64,000 nucleotides of DNA from CBDFHF01 sp965247565 (GTDB lineage: Bacteria > Pseudomonadota > Gammaproteobacteria > Methylococcales > Methylomonadaceae). Below the pieces are notes generated by a model. That model did not search any database and was not told the DNA's origin. It saw nothing but the letters and a program-made list of their open reading frames with translations. The stretch lies in NCBI GenBank assembly GCA_965247565.1, contig CBDFHF010000003.1:1302001-1366000 (forward strand). Reading direction: 5' to 3'. This document shows, piece by piece, positions 1 through 7,917 of the stretch (position 1 is the first letter of the stretch; the number at the start of each line of letters is the position of its first letter). A program made the translations under genes and the position numbers.

Positions 1-143
1 GGATTTGCCGTTCATCGGTGTCGATAGATTCCGCCATTTCCCGGATTGCCTGTTTGAGCAGCAGCTCAGGTTCTTCCATTTTGTCCAAGACCGCGTGCAT
101 ATCAGCCTGGAACAATCTTGAGAGTCTTGCGATTAATGCCATG
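1..143 (-). CDS. PspA/IM30-family protein, N-terminal part (cut by window edge)
   Basis: This is the first 47 codons of a minus-strand gene that runs off the left edge. The start at 143 follows an AAGAGG ribosome site. The peptide begins MALIARLSRLFQADMHAVL and continues with LDKMEEPELLLKQAIREM, the N-terminal amphipathic helix and first coiled-coil helix typical of phage-shock protein A / IM30 / Vipp1. The family forms membrane-bound oligomers that protect the inner membrane under envelope stress. It is divergent from the two-component genes to its right, so regulation of one by the other is possible but only inferred. Family call is fairly sure; the rest of the gene is not visible. Confidence 0.75.
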
Positions 144-321
144 ATTTTGCCTCTTGAGTAAGTGATCAACGGTGATCAGTTTATGGGTGAGGCCAAGCAA
201 TAAGTAGACACCGTTTGGTAAAACTTTAAGGCGTAATTTTTACAAAAGATTTACAGTGCACGTTCATGAAACTGGCTTCCTGTTGCTAGACTATCTGTTT
301 CCATTCTGCTTTTTATTTGCT

Positions 322-1020
322 ATGAACCGTAAGTTGCGCATTTTGATTATTGAAGATGAGCTCGCTATCCGAACCGGGCTGATCGATGTGTTCGTATATC
401 ACGGTTACGAGGTCGACTTTTCTGGGCATGGTGTAGAGGGCTTGAACAAGGCTTTAACCGGCAAATTCGATTTGATTCTGTTGGATGTAATGTTGCCCGG
501 TTTGAACGGTTTTGAAATTTGTAACCGTATCCGCGAGCAGGATCGCGATCAGGCCATCATTATGCTCACGGCAAAAAGTAACGATGAAGATATTATTGAA
601 GGCTTATCGCTGGGTGCGGATGATTATGTCGCCAAGCCATTTTCAGTGGCACAACTGGTGCTTAGGGTACAGGCGGTCTTACGTCGAGCCCGAAGCGGTC
701 AGGACCAAAATCAGTGGATGCAACTGGGAGGTGATTTGCGCATTGATACACAAAATTTAACAGGCCGTCGTGGAACTGAAAATCTGTCTTTCACTCGACG
801 CGAAATAGACATTCTGCAATATCTGCAAAGTTATTCTCAGCGACCAGTCCCACGCGAAGAATTGTTAAACAAAGTCTGGGGTTATGCGAATCATATGGAC
901 ATCGAGACTCGCACTGTCGACATTCACATCGCGAAACTGCGGCGCAAAATTGAAATAGACCCCGCTGAACCGCAGTTCTTAATAACAGTCCGCGGCGCGG
1001 GTTACCGACTGGTCGGGTAA
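322..1020 (+). CDS. OmpR/PhoB-family response regulator
   Basis: A 232-residue DNA-binding response regulator. An upstream in-frame ATG at 256 exists, but the receiver domain begins at the ATG at 322 (MNRKLRILIIEDE), so I chose that start. The receiver has the acidic pair ED, the phosphoacceptor Asp55 in LILLDVMLPG, the conserved Thr in IIMLTAK and the Lys in YVAKPF. The C-terminal winged helix is of the PhoB type (SFTRREIDILQYL, then the RTVDIHIAKLRRKI recognition region). The partner histidine kinase starts 5 bases after the stop, so the pair is co-transcribed. The target regulon is unknown; the redox block downstream and the PspA gene upstream are candidates by position only. Confidence 0.9.
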   Translation: MNRKLRILIIEDELAIRTGLIDVFVYHGYEVDFSGHGVEGLNKALTGKFDLILLDVMLPGLNGFEICNRIREQDRDQAIIMLTAKSNDEDIIEGLSLGADDYVAKPFSVAQLVLRVQAVLRRARSGQDQNQWMQLGGDLRIDTQNLTGRRGTENLSFTRREIDILQYLQSYSQRPVPREELLNKVWGYANHMDIETRTVDIHIAKLRRKIEIDPAEPQFLITVRGAGYRLVG

Positions 1021-1025
1021 TTGCG

Positions 1026-3146
1026 ATGAAGCGTAATCATCTCAACGGTCTGAGTAAAAGCAAGCTGCGTTGGTGGTTGTTGCTATTTTTTCTCACCTTG
1101 GCAATACCCACCGCTGTGTTAATTCAGCAATCCTATACTCGTTTGAAATGGGAAACGTTTCATCAGTATCAATTAATGGCGGACGAGCTCAGTAATCGCA
1201 TCAACAATCAGTTGATACGGCAGATAAATATCGAAGAACAACGACCGTTTACGGATTACTCCTTTTTGAACATAGCGGGCGTTCCTGCTGCAAATTTTCT
1301 GCAACGATCGCCACTTTCTCAGTTTCCGATTCAATCCGAAATCCCCGGCTTGATCGGTTATTTTCAGGTCGATGCGGCAGGTCAATTATTAACGCCTTAT
1401 ATCCCGAAAGACATTGAAAAAGCGAAAAGTTATGGCATTGTCGAACAAGAACTGTCTTCCAGAGCCGACTTACAAAACCAGATAAAACAGATATTGATTG
1501 AAAACCGACTAGTTAAGCATCAATCTGCCATTGCCAGAAAACAGGATATAGGTAGGCAAGATAATTCACATAGCAGTCTATCAGCTGAAAAAGATAGTGC
1601 CGCCTCAGCTGAGAGCCCTCTATCTGATAAACTCGAAAAGCCAGTTCCATCTTCCCTAAGTGAAGGTCAGGCTGTTTTTGACGAGCTTAAAAAAATCTAT
1701 CCTAGAAAAAGCCAGCAGGAAAATAAGCTGGGTCGATTAGAGGATGTGGAATTAAAAAAAACCTTTCAGGTCGAGACCAATCAAAAGCCGGCGAAAGCTA
1801 AAGAAATAACACCAGAAGCGCCAAAAAATAAAGCGCGAACCGAGCAAAGTGTGTTGCCAGAGGCGATCGAGAGGGCAACAGAATCACCCGACTATGAAAC
1901 TGAATCAAACAGCTTGCCGGCGACTTCCGTCATTCAATCTGTCATTCAACCGGATGCAAAACCTGTTCGTATTCGTACATTTGAAAGTGCCATAGATCCC
2001 TTTGAGTTCAGCCAACTCGATAGCGGCCAGTTTGTCTTGTTTCGTAAGGTGTGGCTGAATGGCCAGCGCTATATCCAGGGATTGTTGATTGAAAAAGACG
2101 CTTTCCTACAGGGCAACATCAATTATTTATTTCAGGAAACCGCGCTTTCTCAAATGAGTGATTTGCTGGCTGTATTTCAAGGTAATGTTCTGTCTGCATT
2201 TACCGGTCGGAGTCAGCGGGGTTATTTAACCAATTCCACGGAGCTAAACGGTGAGTTACTTTATCAAGCCCAGTTGTCTGATCCGTTAAGTGAGTTACAA
2301 CTTATTTTTAGTATTAATCAACTTCCTGTCGGCCCTGGCGGCTGGGTCATTATTTGGCTATCAACCGTATTATCTGTGGTATTTTTGGTCGGATTTTATT
2401 TTATGTACCAGCTCGGCGTCAGCCAAATCAATCTAGTCAATCAACAGCAGGACTTTGTGTCCGCAGTGAGCCATGAATTGAAGACTCCGCTCACCTCAAT
2501 TCGCATGTATGGCGAAATGCTGCAAGCAGGCTGGGTCGATGAAGACAAGAAAAAATCCTATTACGATTTTATTTTGGATGAAAGCGAGCGCCTGACTCGC
2601 TTAATCAATAATGTGCTGCAACTAGCCAAGTTGACTCGCAATGAAAAACAGCCCGATCTGAAGTATCACAAGGTTACGGAGTTGATGGATGGTATTCAAT
2701 CGAAGGTGGCTACCCAAATTGAGCGAGCAGGGTTTGAGTTAAAGTTGTCGTGTGATCAGCATACGGCCCAATTCAAAATCAAGGTAAACCAGGATTGGAT
2801 GATGCAAATCATGATTAATTTGATAGACAATGCCATCAAATTTTCAGTTAACGCAGACAAGAAGGTCATTGAGTTGAGCTGCCAGTGTGTAAACAACAAA
2901 ACTATCCAATTCAACGTGCGCGATTACGGCCCTGGTATCGCCAAAGATCAGATGAAGAAAATATTTAAATTATTTTACCGTAGCGAAAACGAGCTCACAC
3001 GCGAAACGGTTGGTACTGGTATAGGTTTGGCATTGGTATATCAAACGGCAGTAAATATGAATGGAAATGTTGACTTGGTTAATACCAAACCAGGGACTGA
3101 GTTTAGAATAAATTTCCCCTTAGATAAGTTTTCTGAGAACAAGTAA
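1026..3146 (+). CDS. Sensor histidine kinase with long disordered periplasmic insert
   Basis: A 706-residue membrane histidine kinase paired with the preceding regulator. TM1 lies near residues 15-33 and TM2 near 438-465, leaving an extracytoplasmic region of about 400 residues. The middle of that region (about residues 165-320) is rich in Lys, Glu, Ser and Pro and looks disordered; folded parts flank it. The cytoplasmic half has a HisKA domain with the phosphorylated His483 in the motif SHELKTPLTS, then HATPase_c with N box (LIDNAIKF), G1 (DYGPGIA), F box and G2 (GTGIGLAL). All catalytic motifs are intact. The signal is not predictable from sequence. The size of the sensor insert is unusual for this class. 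Confidence 0.88.
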   Translation: MKRNHLNGLSKSKLRWWLLLFFLTLAIPTAVLIQQSYTRLKWETFHQYQLMADELSNRINNQLIRQINIEEQRPFTDYSFLNIAGVPAANFLQRSPLSQFPIQSEIPGLIGYFQVDAAGQLLTPYIPKDIEKAKSYGIVEQELSSRADLQNQIKQILIENRLVKHQSAIARKQDIGRQDNSHSSLSAEKDSAASAESPLSDKLEKPVPSSLSEGQAVFDELKKIYPRKSQQENKLGRLEDVELKKTFQVETNQKPAKAKEITPEAPKNKARTEQSVLPEAIERATESPDYETESNSLPATSVIQSVIQPDAKPVRIRTFESAIDPFEFSQLDSGQFVLFRKVWLNGQRYIQGLLIEKDAFLQGNINYLFQETALSQMSDLLAVFQGNVLSAFTGRSQRGYLTNSTELNGELLYQAQLSDPLSELQLIFSINQLPVGPGGWVIIWLSTVLSVVFLVGFYFMYQLGVSQINLVNQQQDFVSAVSHELKTPLTSIRMYGEMLQAGWVDEDKKKSYYDFILDESERLTRLINNVLQLAKLTRNEKQPDLKYHKVTELMDGIQSKVATQIERAGFELKLSCDQHTAQFKIKVNQDWMMQIMINLIDNAIKFSVNADKKVIELSCQCVNNKTIQFNVRDYGPGIAKDQMKKIFKLFYRSENELTRETVGTGIGLALVYQTAVNMNGNVDLVNTKPGTEFRINFPLDKFSENK

Positions 3147-3545
3147 CCGGTGTTTTGGTAAATAGCAGCTGTCCTTCGCAAGGTAAGGAATGGGGATAGT
3201 GGGCCATGAAGATCAGACGCCTTTTGGGTTTGTAGCTCAGATTATGAAAGAGTTTAGCTTCTCGGCATTCTTCGAAATAAAAGTAAAAGCACCGTTTGAT
3301 AAATGCTACGTGGCAACACAGGTTTTTTTAAATCGAGCCATTAAGCAAACGCTCAATCTCCCTATTCCGATATATCCCCAATAAATCAATAATTTGTTAG
3401 GACTCAACTATTTGAAAGTCGTTGTAAAAGTGACTTATTTAAAATTATTGAACTAATTCAATATTTCAAGGCATACACAGCTCAAGTGGAACTGCGACTA
3501 TCTGAAAAGGGATATTAGCTATTTAATTCAATCTTGAGACTAAAA
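3147..3545. other. Intergenic region, no confident gene
   Basis: About 400 bases between the kinase and the haem-protein block. It contains a 64-codon open frame at 3190-3384 (plus strand) with no recognisable domain and only a weak Shine-Dalgarno (AAGG) upstream; I treat it as doubtful. The second half (about 3400-3530) is AT-rich and most likely carries the promoter of the block beginning at 3546, but I could not identify a convincing -35/-10 pair or a sigma-54 site. Confidence 0.4.
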
Positions 3546-5834
3546 ATGAAAATTAAATTATTAATAGGGCAAACAATTGGCGTAGGCTTAATGGGAGCTA
3601 CCTGCATGGTTCCCACTATGGCTGCTAGTGTCGCTAATGGCGCGATTTCGCCAGCCTATGTACAACAGCTTTCGTCTGGATCCCAAGACGATTTAAGAAC
3701 AGAGGCGACTTTTGACGAAACTAAAGGTCAATGGACGCTGACATTTCGCCGCAAACTAAACACTGGCGATAATGCACGCGATTTGCAGTTTGAGTTGGGC
3801 AAAACCTACTCGTTTCAACTGGCAACTTTCAACCAGAGCACAGGCGTCGCTACGTCCTTGGACAGCAACAATGTTGGGCATTTAGGTGATAAAACAACGA
3901 TTTATACGGTCACACTTCCTAGTGTAACTGATAGCCCGCTGGTTTTTTCGGCAGTACCCTCGAAGTTAACCGCTATTAGTGGCAAGGTCTTAAAGACTAA
4001 TGAAATTGAAATCACCCTCTCTTGGAATGACCCTACTAAAAATGATCAAGTAGGTTTCCGGACTTACACGTTCAATAAAAAGCAGAAAAAGGGCACTTGG
4101 TCGGCTGACCCCACAGAAACGTTACAGGATCAACTGTCTTTGGTTTGGGATATGCAGAATGATAGTTTTGCCACCGCCGGTAATTGCGAGCAAATGTGTC
4201 ACCAGGGGACTCAAACCATGGGAACTCTGAATGGCACAGTCGATTCATGGCATTGGGAAGCGGCTACATCCGGTCCAATTGCGCACGCGATAGACGAAAA
4301 TTGGGTTAAATTTACCGCAACCCAGCCAAACGGAAGGCTAACTGATCCAGGGCTACCTTCGTTTGTAGTTAACGATCTGGTTAATGGTCATCCGCAATAT
4401 CAAGCCGAAAGTCATCCCGCTAACACTGTTAACAATTCCCGGTTATTTTTATTGCCGGCAGGAACAAAGCCTGCGGTAAAACCAGCTACCTTTCCTCTTG
4501 ATGGCTGGAAACAGGACAATGTGTTGCCAGCTAACATATTTAGACCTATTCGTGGCGGAATTGCAGACGTTAGATCAATAGCCCATCACGATGGCTCACA
4601 GTGGACAGTGACATTTAGACGCAGCTTAAATACTGGCGGTGATAATGGTCACGATATTACTTTTGAAAAAGGCCGTGATTATCATTTTTTATATACTTAT
4701 CATAACAATTCAGATCACGATTATTCAGAGGGTGTCCAACATACCCTGACTGATCCAGAAACCCCATTTACCATGCATATTCCAGAGGCGCCTGGACCTT
4801 TGGTATTTCCAGTTAAACCGCCGAAACTAAATGCAATTAGCGGCAAATTATTGGATGGCGATGAGATCGAAATTACTGTTTCTTGGCCAGATGACAGCCG
4901 TAATGATAATAAACGGCAGTGGCAAGTTGATGCTACAAACACCACAGAATCATGGACCCGCATCAAACCCTATTCAAGCGGCACTTATAACGCAGATCCG
5001 GCGTTAAATACCTACACCGTTGTAGCTGACGACATTGAGCGAACAAAGCCTACCTTTAGCAGTGATCGTTTCATGTTAGTGTGGGATATGCAGGGAGATC
5101 AATTTCAAACTAGTGGAAATTGCCAACAAATGTGCCATACCGATCCAGATCCTGCTGTTCGATCTATGAAGACGAATTCGGGGGTGCTGGATTCTTGGAA
5201 TTGGACCGGCAATTCTGTAGTTTCAGGCTACCCGACAGATACCTATTGGGACAAGACGGGTGATAGTGTGAGTGATACGGGCAGTCAAACAGCATCCATT
5301 GCGAATGCCGCACTTAAAGCCAATGGCCAGGCTCCGGCGGGCACTGACCTGAATGTGGCCTCGCTAACTTACATGGCTGAAGGAGGAGCGGGTGTTTCTG
5401 CTACTTATTTATACCTGGATGGACAACAGGCTGATAACTGGAGTAATGGCGTAGAGTCATTCGTTCAGACCGTTAACAAACCTAAGTTAAAAAAGAACCT
5501 CAAGAAGCCTAATAAGGATAAGCTGACAATCACTGGTACCTTTGATGAAGGTAGTGGGCTCGGTTTGCCAGATGTGGAAACGCAAATCAAGATAGGCGAT
5601 TTGATCAATGTAAATATTGCGCCAAACAAGTTTAAGGCCCAGAAAAAAAACAAGCTGTTTAATTATGTCAGCCCTGATAAAACGATTTCAGTGAAGTTTG
5701 ATTTGCGTAACAAAAAAGCTCATACCTTTAGCGTTGCACTTAACAAGCAGAATCTGCGTGACTTGAATCTAACTAAAGCCACGGAATTTAGTTTGCGTGT
5801 TGGCAAATTAGTTGGGTCACCATTGATTCCCTAA
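3546..5834 (+). CDS. Secreted haem-binding protein with two EB_dh-like domains (CX3CH motifs)
   Basis: A 762-residue exported protein. A TTG start at 3534 is possible, but the ATG at 3546 gives a clean signal peptide (MKIKLLIGQ... ending near MAASVANG). Two related halves each show the ethylbenzene-dehydrogenase gamma / cytochrome c-552-like haem domain pattern: a VWDMQ strand, then a Cys-x3-Cys-His motif (C214, C218, H219 and C526, C530, H531), then a D-S-W-x-W motif. The CX3CH spacing is not the canonical CXXCH; covalent haem attachment is plausible but unproven. The C-terminal 120 residues look like a separate beta domain. It heads a co-directional block with a thioredoxin, DUF4266, DUF3570 and DsbD. 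Periplasmic or surface electron transfer is the inferred role. Confidence 0.75.
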   Translation: MKIKLLIGQTIGVGLMGATCMVPTMAASVANGAISPAYVQQLSSGSQDDLRTEATFDETKGQWTLTFRRKLNTGDNARDLQFELGKTYSFQLATFNQSTGVATSLDSNNVGHLGDKTTIYTVTLPSVTDSPLVFSAVPSKLTAISGKVLKTNEIEITLSWNDPTKNDQVGFRTYTFNKKQKKGTWSADPTETLQDQLSLVWDMQNDSFATAGNCEQMCHQGTQTMGTLNGTVDSWHWEAATSGPIAHAIDENWVKFTATQPNGRLTDPGLPSFVVNDLVNGHPQYQAESHPANTVNNSRLFLLPAGTKPAVKPATFPLDGWKQDNVLPANIFRPIRGGIADVRSIAHHDGSQWTVTFRRSLNTGGDNGHDITFEKGRDYHFLYTYHNNSDHDYSEGVQHTLTDPETPFTMHIPEAPGPLVFPVKPPKLNAISGKLLDGDEIEITVSWPDDSRNDNKRQWQVDATNTTESWTRIKPYSSGTYNADPALNTYTVVADDIERTKPTFSSDRFMLVWDMQGDQFQTSGNCQQMCHTDPDPAVRSMKTNSGVLDSWNWTGNSVVSGYPTDTYWDKTGDSVSDTGSQTASIANAALKANGQAPAGTDLNVASLTYMAEGGAGVSATYLYLDGQQADNWSNGVESFVQTVNKPKLKKNLKKPNKDKLTITGTFDEGSGLGLPDVETQIKIGDLINVNIAPNKFKAQKKNKLFNYVSPDKTISVKFDLRNKKAHTFSVALNKQNLRDLNLTKATEFSLRVGKLVGSPLIP

Positions 5835-5853
5835 ATTACTCCATCCCCCCCGT

Positions 5854-5873
5854 CTATACCGACCGCGGTGTAG
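5854..5873 (+). other. Intercistronic hairpin
   Basis: Seven-base stem CTATACC/GGTGTAG (one wobble pair) with loop GACCGC, 20 bases after the stop of the haem-protein gene. There is no T-run directly after it, so it may be an attenuator or mRNA-processing point that separates expression of the haem protein from the thioredoxin gene, rather than a full terminator. Confidence 0.35.
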
Positions 5874-5938
5874 GTGGGCTGGATTTTATAAGGCATATCT
5901 CGCTTCTTTTGCCCAACACGATTCTGAGGAAATTACTG

Positions 5939-6439
5939 ATGAAATTTATTATAGGTATTACCTACATAGTTTGTACCAGCCTGTTTTTTTCGCTCGCATC
6001 TGCGACTGACGTTGGCCAAACTGCGCCGCAATTCAGCTTGCCGACTTTGCAAAATGATCAGCCTGTTTCATTAAAGTCCTACACGGGAAAAGTAACTTAC
6101 ATAGATTTTTGGGCTTCCTGGTGTGCTCCTTGCCGGACGTCTTTTCCTTTATTAAACAAACTACACCAAAAGCTAAAAGCCCAAGGTTTTGAAGTGGTTG
6201 CTATTAACCTGGATGAAGATAAAACCAATGCAGAACAGTTTTTAAAGGAATTCCCCGTTGAATTCAAAGTGCTTCGTGATGCCGAAGGTAAATGGGCGGA
6301 TCAGTTTGTTGTGGAATCCATGCCGACTTCTTTTATCGTCGACAGGCAAGGTGTTGTTCAGCATATTCATCATGGTTTTGTCAGTGATGATGTTAACGAG
6401 CTGGAAGAAAAAATCACTCAATTGCTAAGCAAAAAATAG
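5939..6439 (+). CDS. TlpA/ResA-like periplasmic thioredoxin
   Basis: A 166-residue thioredoxin-fold protein. The ATG at 5939 follows a GAGGA ribosome site and starts a signal peptide (MKFIIGITYIVCTSLFFSLASA), so it is preferred over the ATG at 5909. The active site is WCAPC with Cys62 and Cys65, and the cis-proline loop is SMPTSF. The AhpC/TSA-like start (VGQTAPQFSLPTL) places it in the TlpA/ResA group, which reduces apocytochrome or other periplasmic disulfides. It lies 8 bases before the DUF4266 gene and in the same run as DsbD, which would supply its electrons. The client is inferred to be the haem protein and/or the Cys-tailed DUF4266 lipoprotein. Confidence 0.88.
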   Translation: MKFIIGITYIVCTSLFFSLASATDVGQTAPQFSLPTLQNDQPVSLKSYTGKVTYIDFWASWCAPCRTSFPLLNKLHQKLKAQGFEVVAINLDEDKTNAEQFLKEFPVEFKVLRDAEGKWADQFVVESMPTSFIVDRQGVVQHIHHGFVSDDVNELEEKITQLLSKK

Positions 6440-6447
6440 GTTGCAGT

Positions 6448-6663
6448 ATGCGTCTTTTAAAAATTAGTCTGCTATCCGCTATAGCCATTTCAATTTCAGC
6501 TTGTACGGAGGTATTACCTCGGCAACGGGGAAATTTAGCCCTTTCGCAAATGGCATTAATTACCGATGCTCAAGAGTTTGGCTTGCGGCAACATACTGCC
6601 TTTAGTAAAGAAGCTGCATCTGGCGGTTATGGCGGCGGCGGGGGTGGCTGTGGCTGTAATTAA
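6448..6663 (+). CDS. DUF4266 lipoprotein with Gly-rich, Cys-containing tail
   Basis: A 71-residue lipoprotein. The lipobox is SISAC with Cys19 as the lipidated residue. After the motif LPRQRGNLALSQM, typical of DUF4266, the protein ends in a glycine run with two cysteines (GGGGGGCGCN). DUF4266 genes are usually found next to DUF3570 and a thioredoxin, as here, with 8 bases to the upstream gene and 32 to the next. The function of the family is unknown to me. The conserved Gly-Cys tail could be a redox, metal-binding or modified site serviced by the adjacent TlpA protein and DsbD; this is inference. Confidence 0.8.
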   Translation: MRLLKISLLSAIAISISACTEVLPRQRGNLALSQMALITDAQEFGLRQHTAFSKEAASGGYGGGGGGCGCN

Positions 6664-6695
6664 TTTCTTTTCTAACTCCAGTAAACAACGCGTTT

Positions 6696-7913
6696 ATGAA
6701 GTCCAACAAACACAATACTTTAGCTAGTTTAACTTGCGCTGCCATGGCTTTGCCTGGAATTATGCATACCGCTAATGCGGGTCGCGTAGAAGAAACTTAC
6801 AATGCTGACTTCCAGTATGGGCATTACTCAGAAAGTGGTCAGCGTATGTCAGTCGATATTTTTGAAGGTAATCTGTCTGCTCCGATCGGTAAAGCGATCA
6901 CGGCCTCGGTTAATTTGGTTCGGGATAGTATTTCCGGGGCATCGCCGATGTACAACGTTAAAAATAAAGGCCAGTTACAGCAAGTAGTCAGCGGGGCATC
7001 CAAAAATGCTTTAGTGAGCGAATGCGGGGAATCTATTTGTGATCAGCGTGATGCTATCAGTGGTAACTTAAGTTATTTTTTTGATAATGCTACCGTAAGT
7101 CTAGGAGGCGGTTTTTCTCGGGAGCATGATTACACTTCGCGATTTTTCAATACGAACCTTAGTTTTGATCTTAACAAAAAGTTGACCACGCTGAATTTTG
7201 GAGCAACTGTTGCGTTTGATGAGATTGCACCTAGCAATTTTAATTTTGATTGTGGCGATAAATGTAGCAAGACCAGTCAGCAGTATTTATTAGGCATATC
7301 GCAAATTCTGGATAGAAATTCATTAATACAAAGCAATATCACCTTTGGCTATCACAAGGGTTATTCATCTGACCCATACAAATCGGTTTTTTTCTATGAC
7401 GGCGACAATATCTCCGATGTTGGCAACGATACCCGACCAGAAGATAAATTTCAGTGGGCTTGGTTAACTCAGTATGTTCGGCATTTTGATCAGTTTAATC
7501 ATGCGGCGTTACATGCCGATTATCGCTTTTATACCGATGATTGGGGTATTAACGCACATACCTTGGAGCTCAGTTGGCACCAGCCCATTGCGTCCGGTTG
7601 GCAGGTTATTCCGCGCTTTCGTTATTATTCTCAAGATAGCGCCGACTTTTATCAGCCTGTTTTTTCTGGAACCAGCGCTGCTCATTCGTTGTATTCCAGC
7701 GACTATCGTTTAGCCGGTTTTGGTACGCTTTCGGGCGGTATAAAACTCAGTAAAGAATTTACTGATCTAAAGCCGCTGAGCCATTTGAAATTTCAAGCGG
7801 GTGTTGAGTACTACGATCATAAAGCCGATTATCAACTCGGAAATACGAATTTGGGTAGCTTTACTGATTTTAGTTATTATCTGGTGACGGCTTCATTCAA
7901 CCTAAAATTTTAA
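6696..7913 (+). CDS. DUF3570 outer-membrane beta-barrel protein
   Basis: A 405-residue exported protein with signal peptide (ending near HTANAGRVEE) and amphipathic beta strands throughout. It ends in a strand with terminal Phe (YYLVTASFNLKF), the outer-membrane insertion signal. The sequence pattern, including SVNLVRDSISGASP and the two Cys-containing loops (ECGESICDQRDAISG and DCGDKC), fits DUF3570. Four loop cysteines in an outer-membrane barrel are notable next to two thioredoxin-fold proteins. It is 4 bases upstream of dsbD. The likely role is a channel or scaffold in the outer membrane working with the DUF4266 lipoprotein; the substrate is unknown. Confidence 0.85.
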   Translation: MKSNKHNTLASLTCAAMALPGIMHTANAGRVEETYNADFQYGHYSESGQRMSVDIFEGNLSAPIGKAITASVNLVRDSISGASPMYNVKNKGQLQQVVSGASKNALVSECGESICDQRDAISGNLSYFFDNATVSLGGGFSREHDYTSRFFNTNLSFDLNKKLTTLNFGATVAFDEIAPSNFNFDCGDKCSKTSQQYLLGISQILDRNSLIQSNITFGYHKGYSSDPYKSVFFYDGDNISDVGNDTRPEDKFQWAWLTQYVRHFDQFNHAALHADYRFYTDDWGINAHTLELSWHQPIASGWQVIPRFRYYSQDSADFYQPVFSGTSAAHSLYSSDYRLAGFGTLSGGIKLSKEFTDLKPLSHLKFQAGVEYYDHKADYQLGNTNLGSFTDFSYYLVTASFNLKF

Positions 7914-7917
7914 GACA

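Noticed and set aside
3190..3384. 64-codon open frame
   Set aside because: No recognised domain, weak start and in an AT-rich gap; kept only as part of the intergenic entry.
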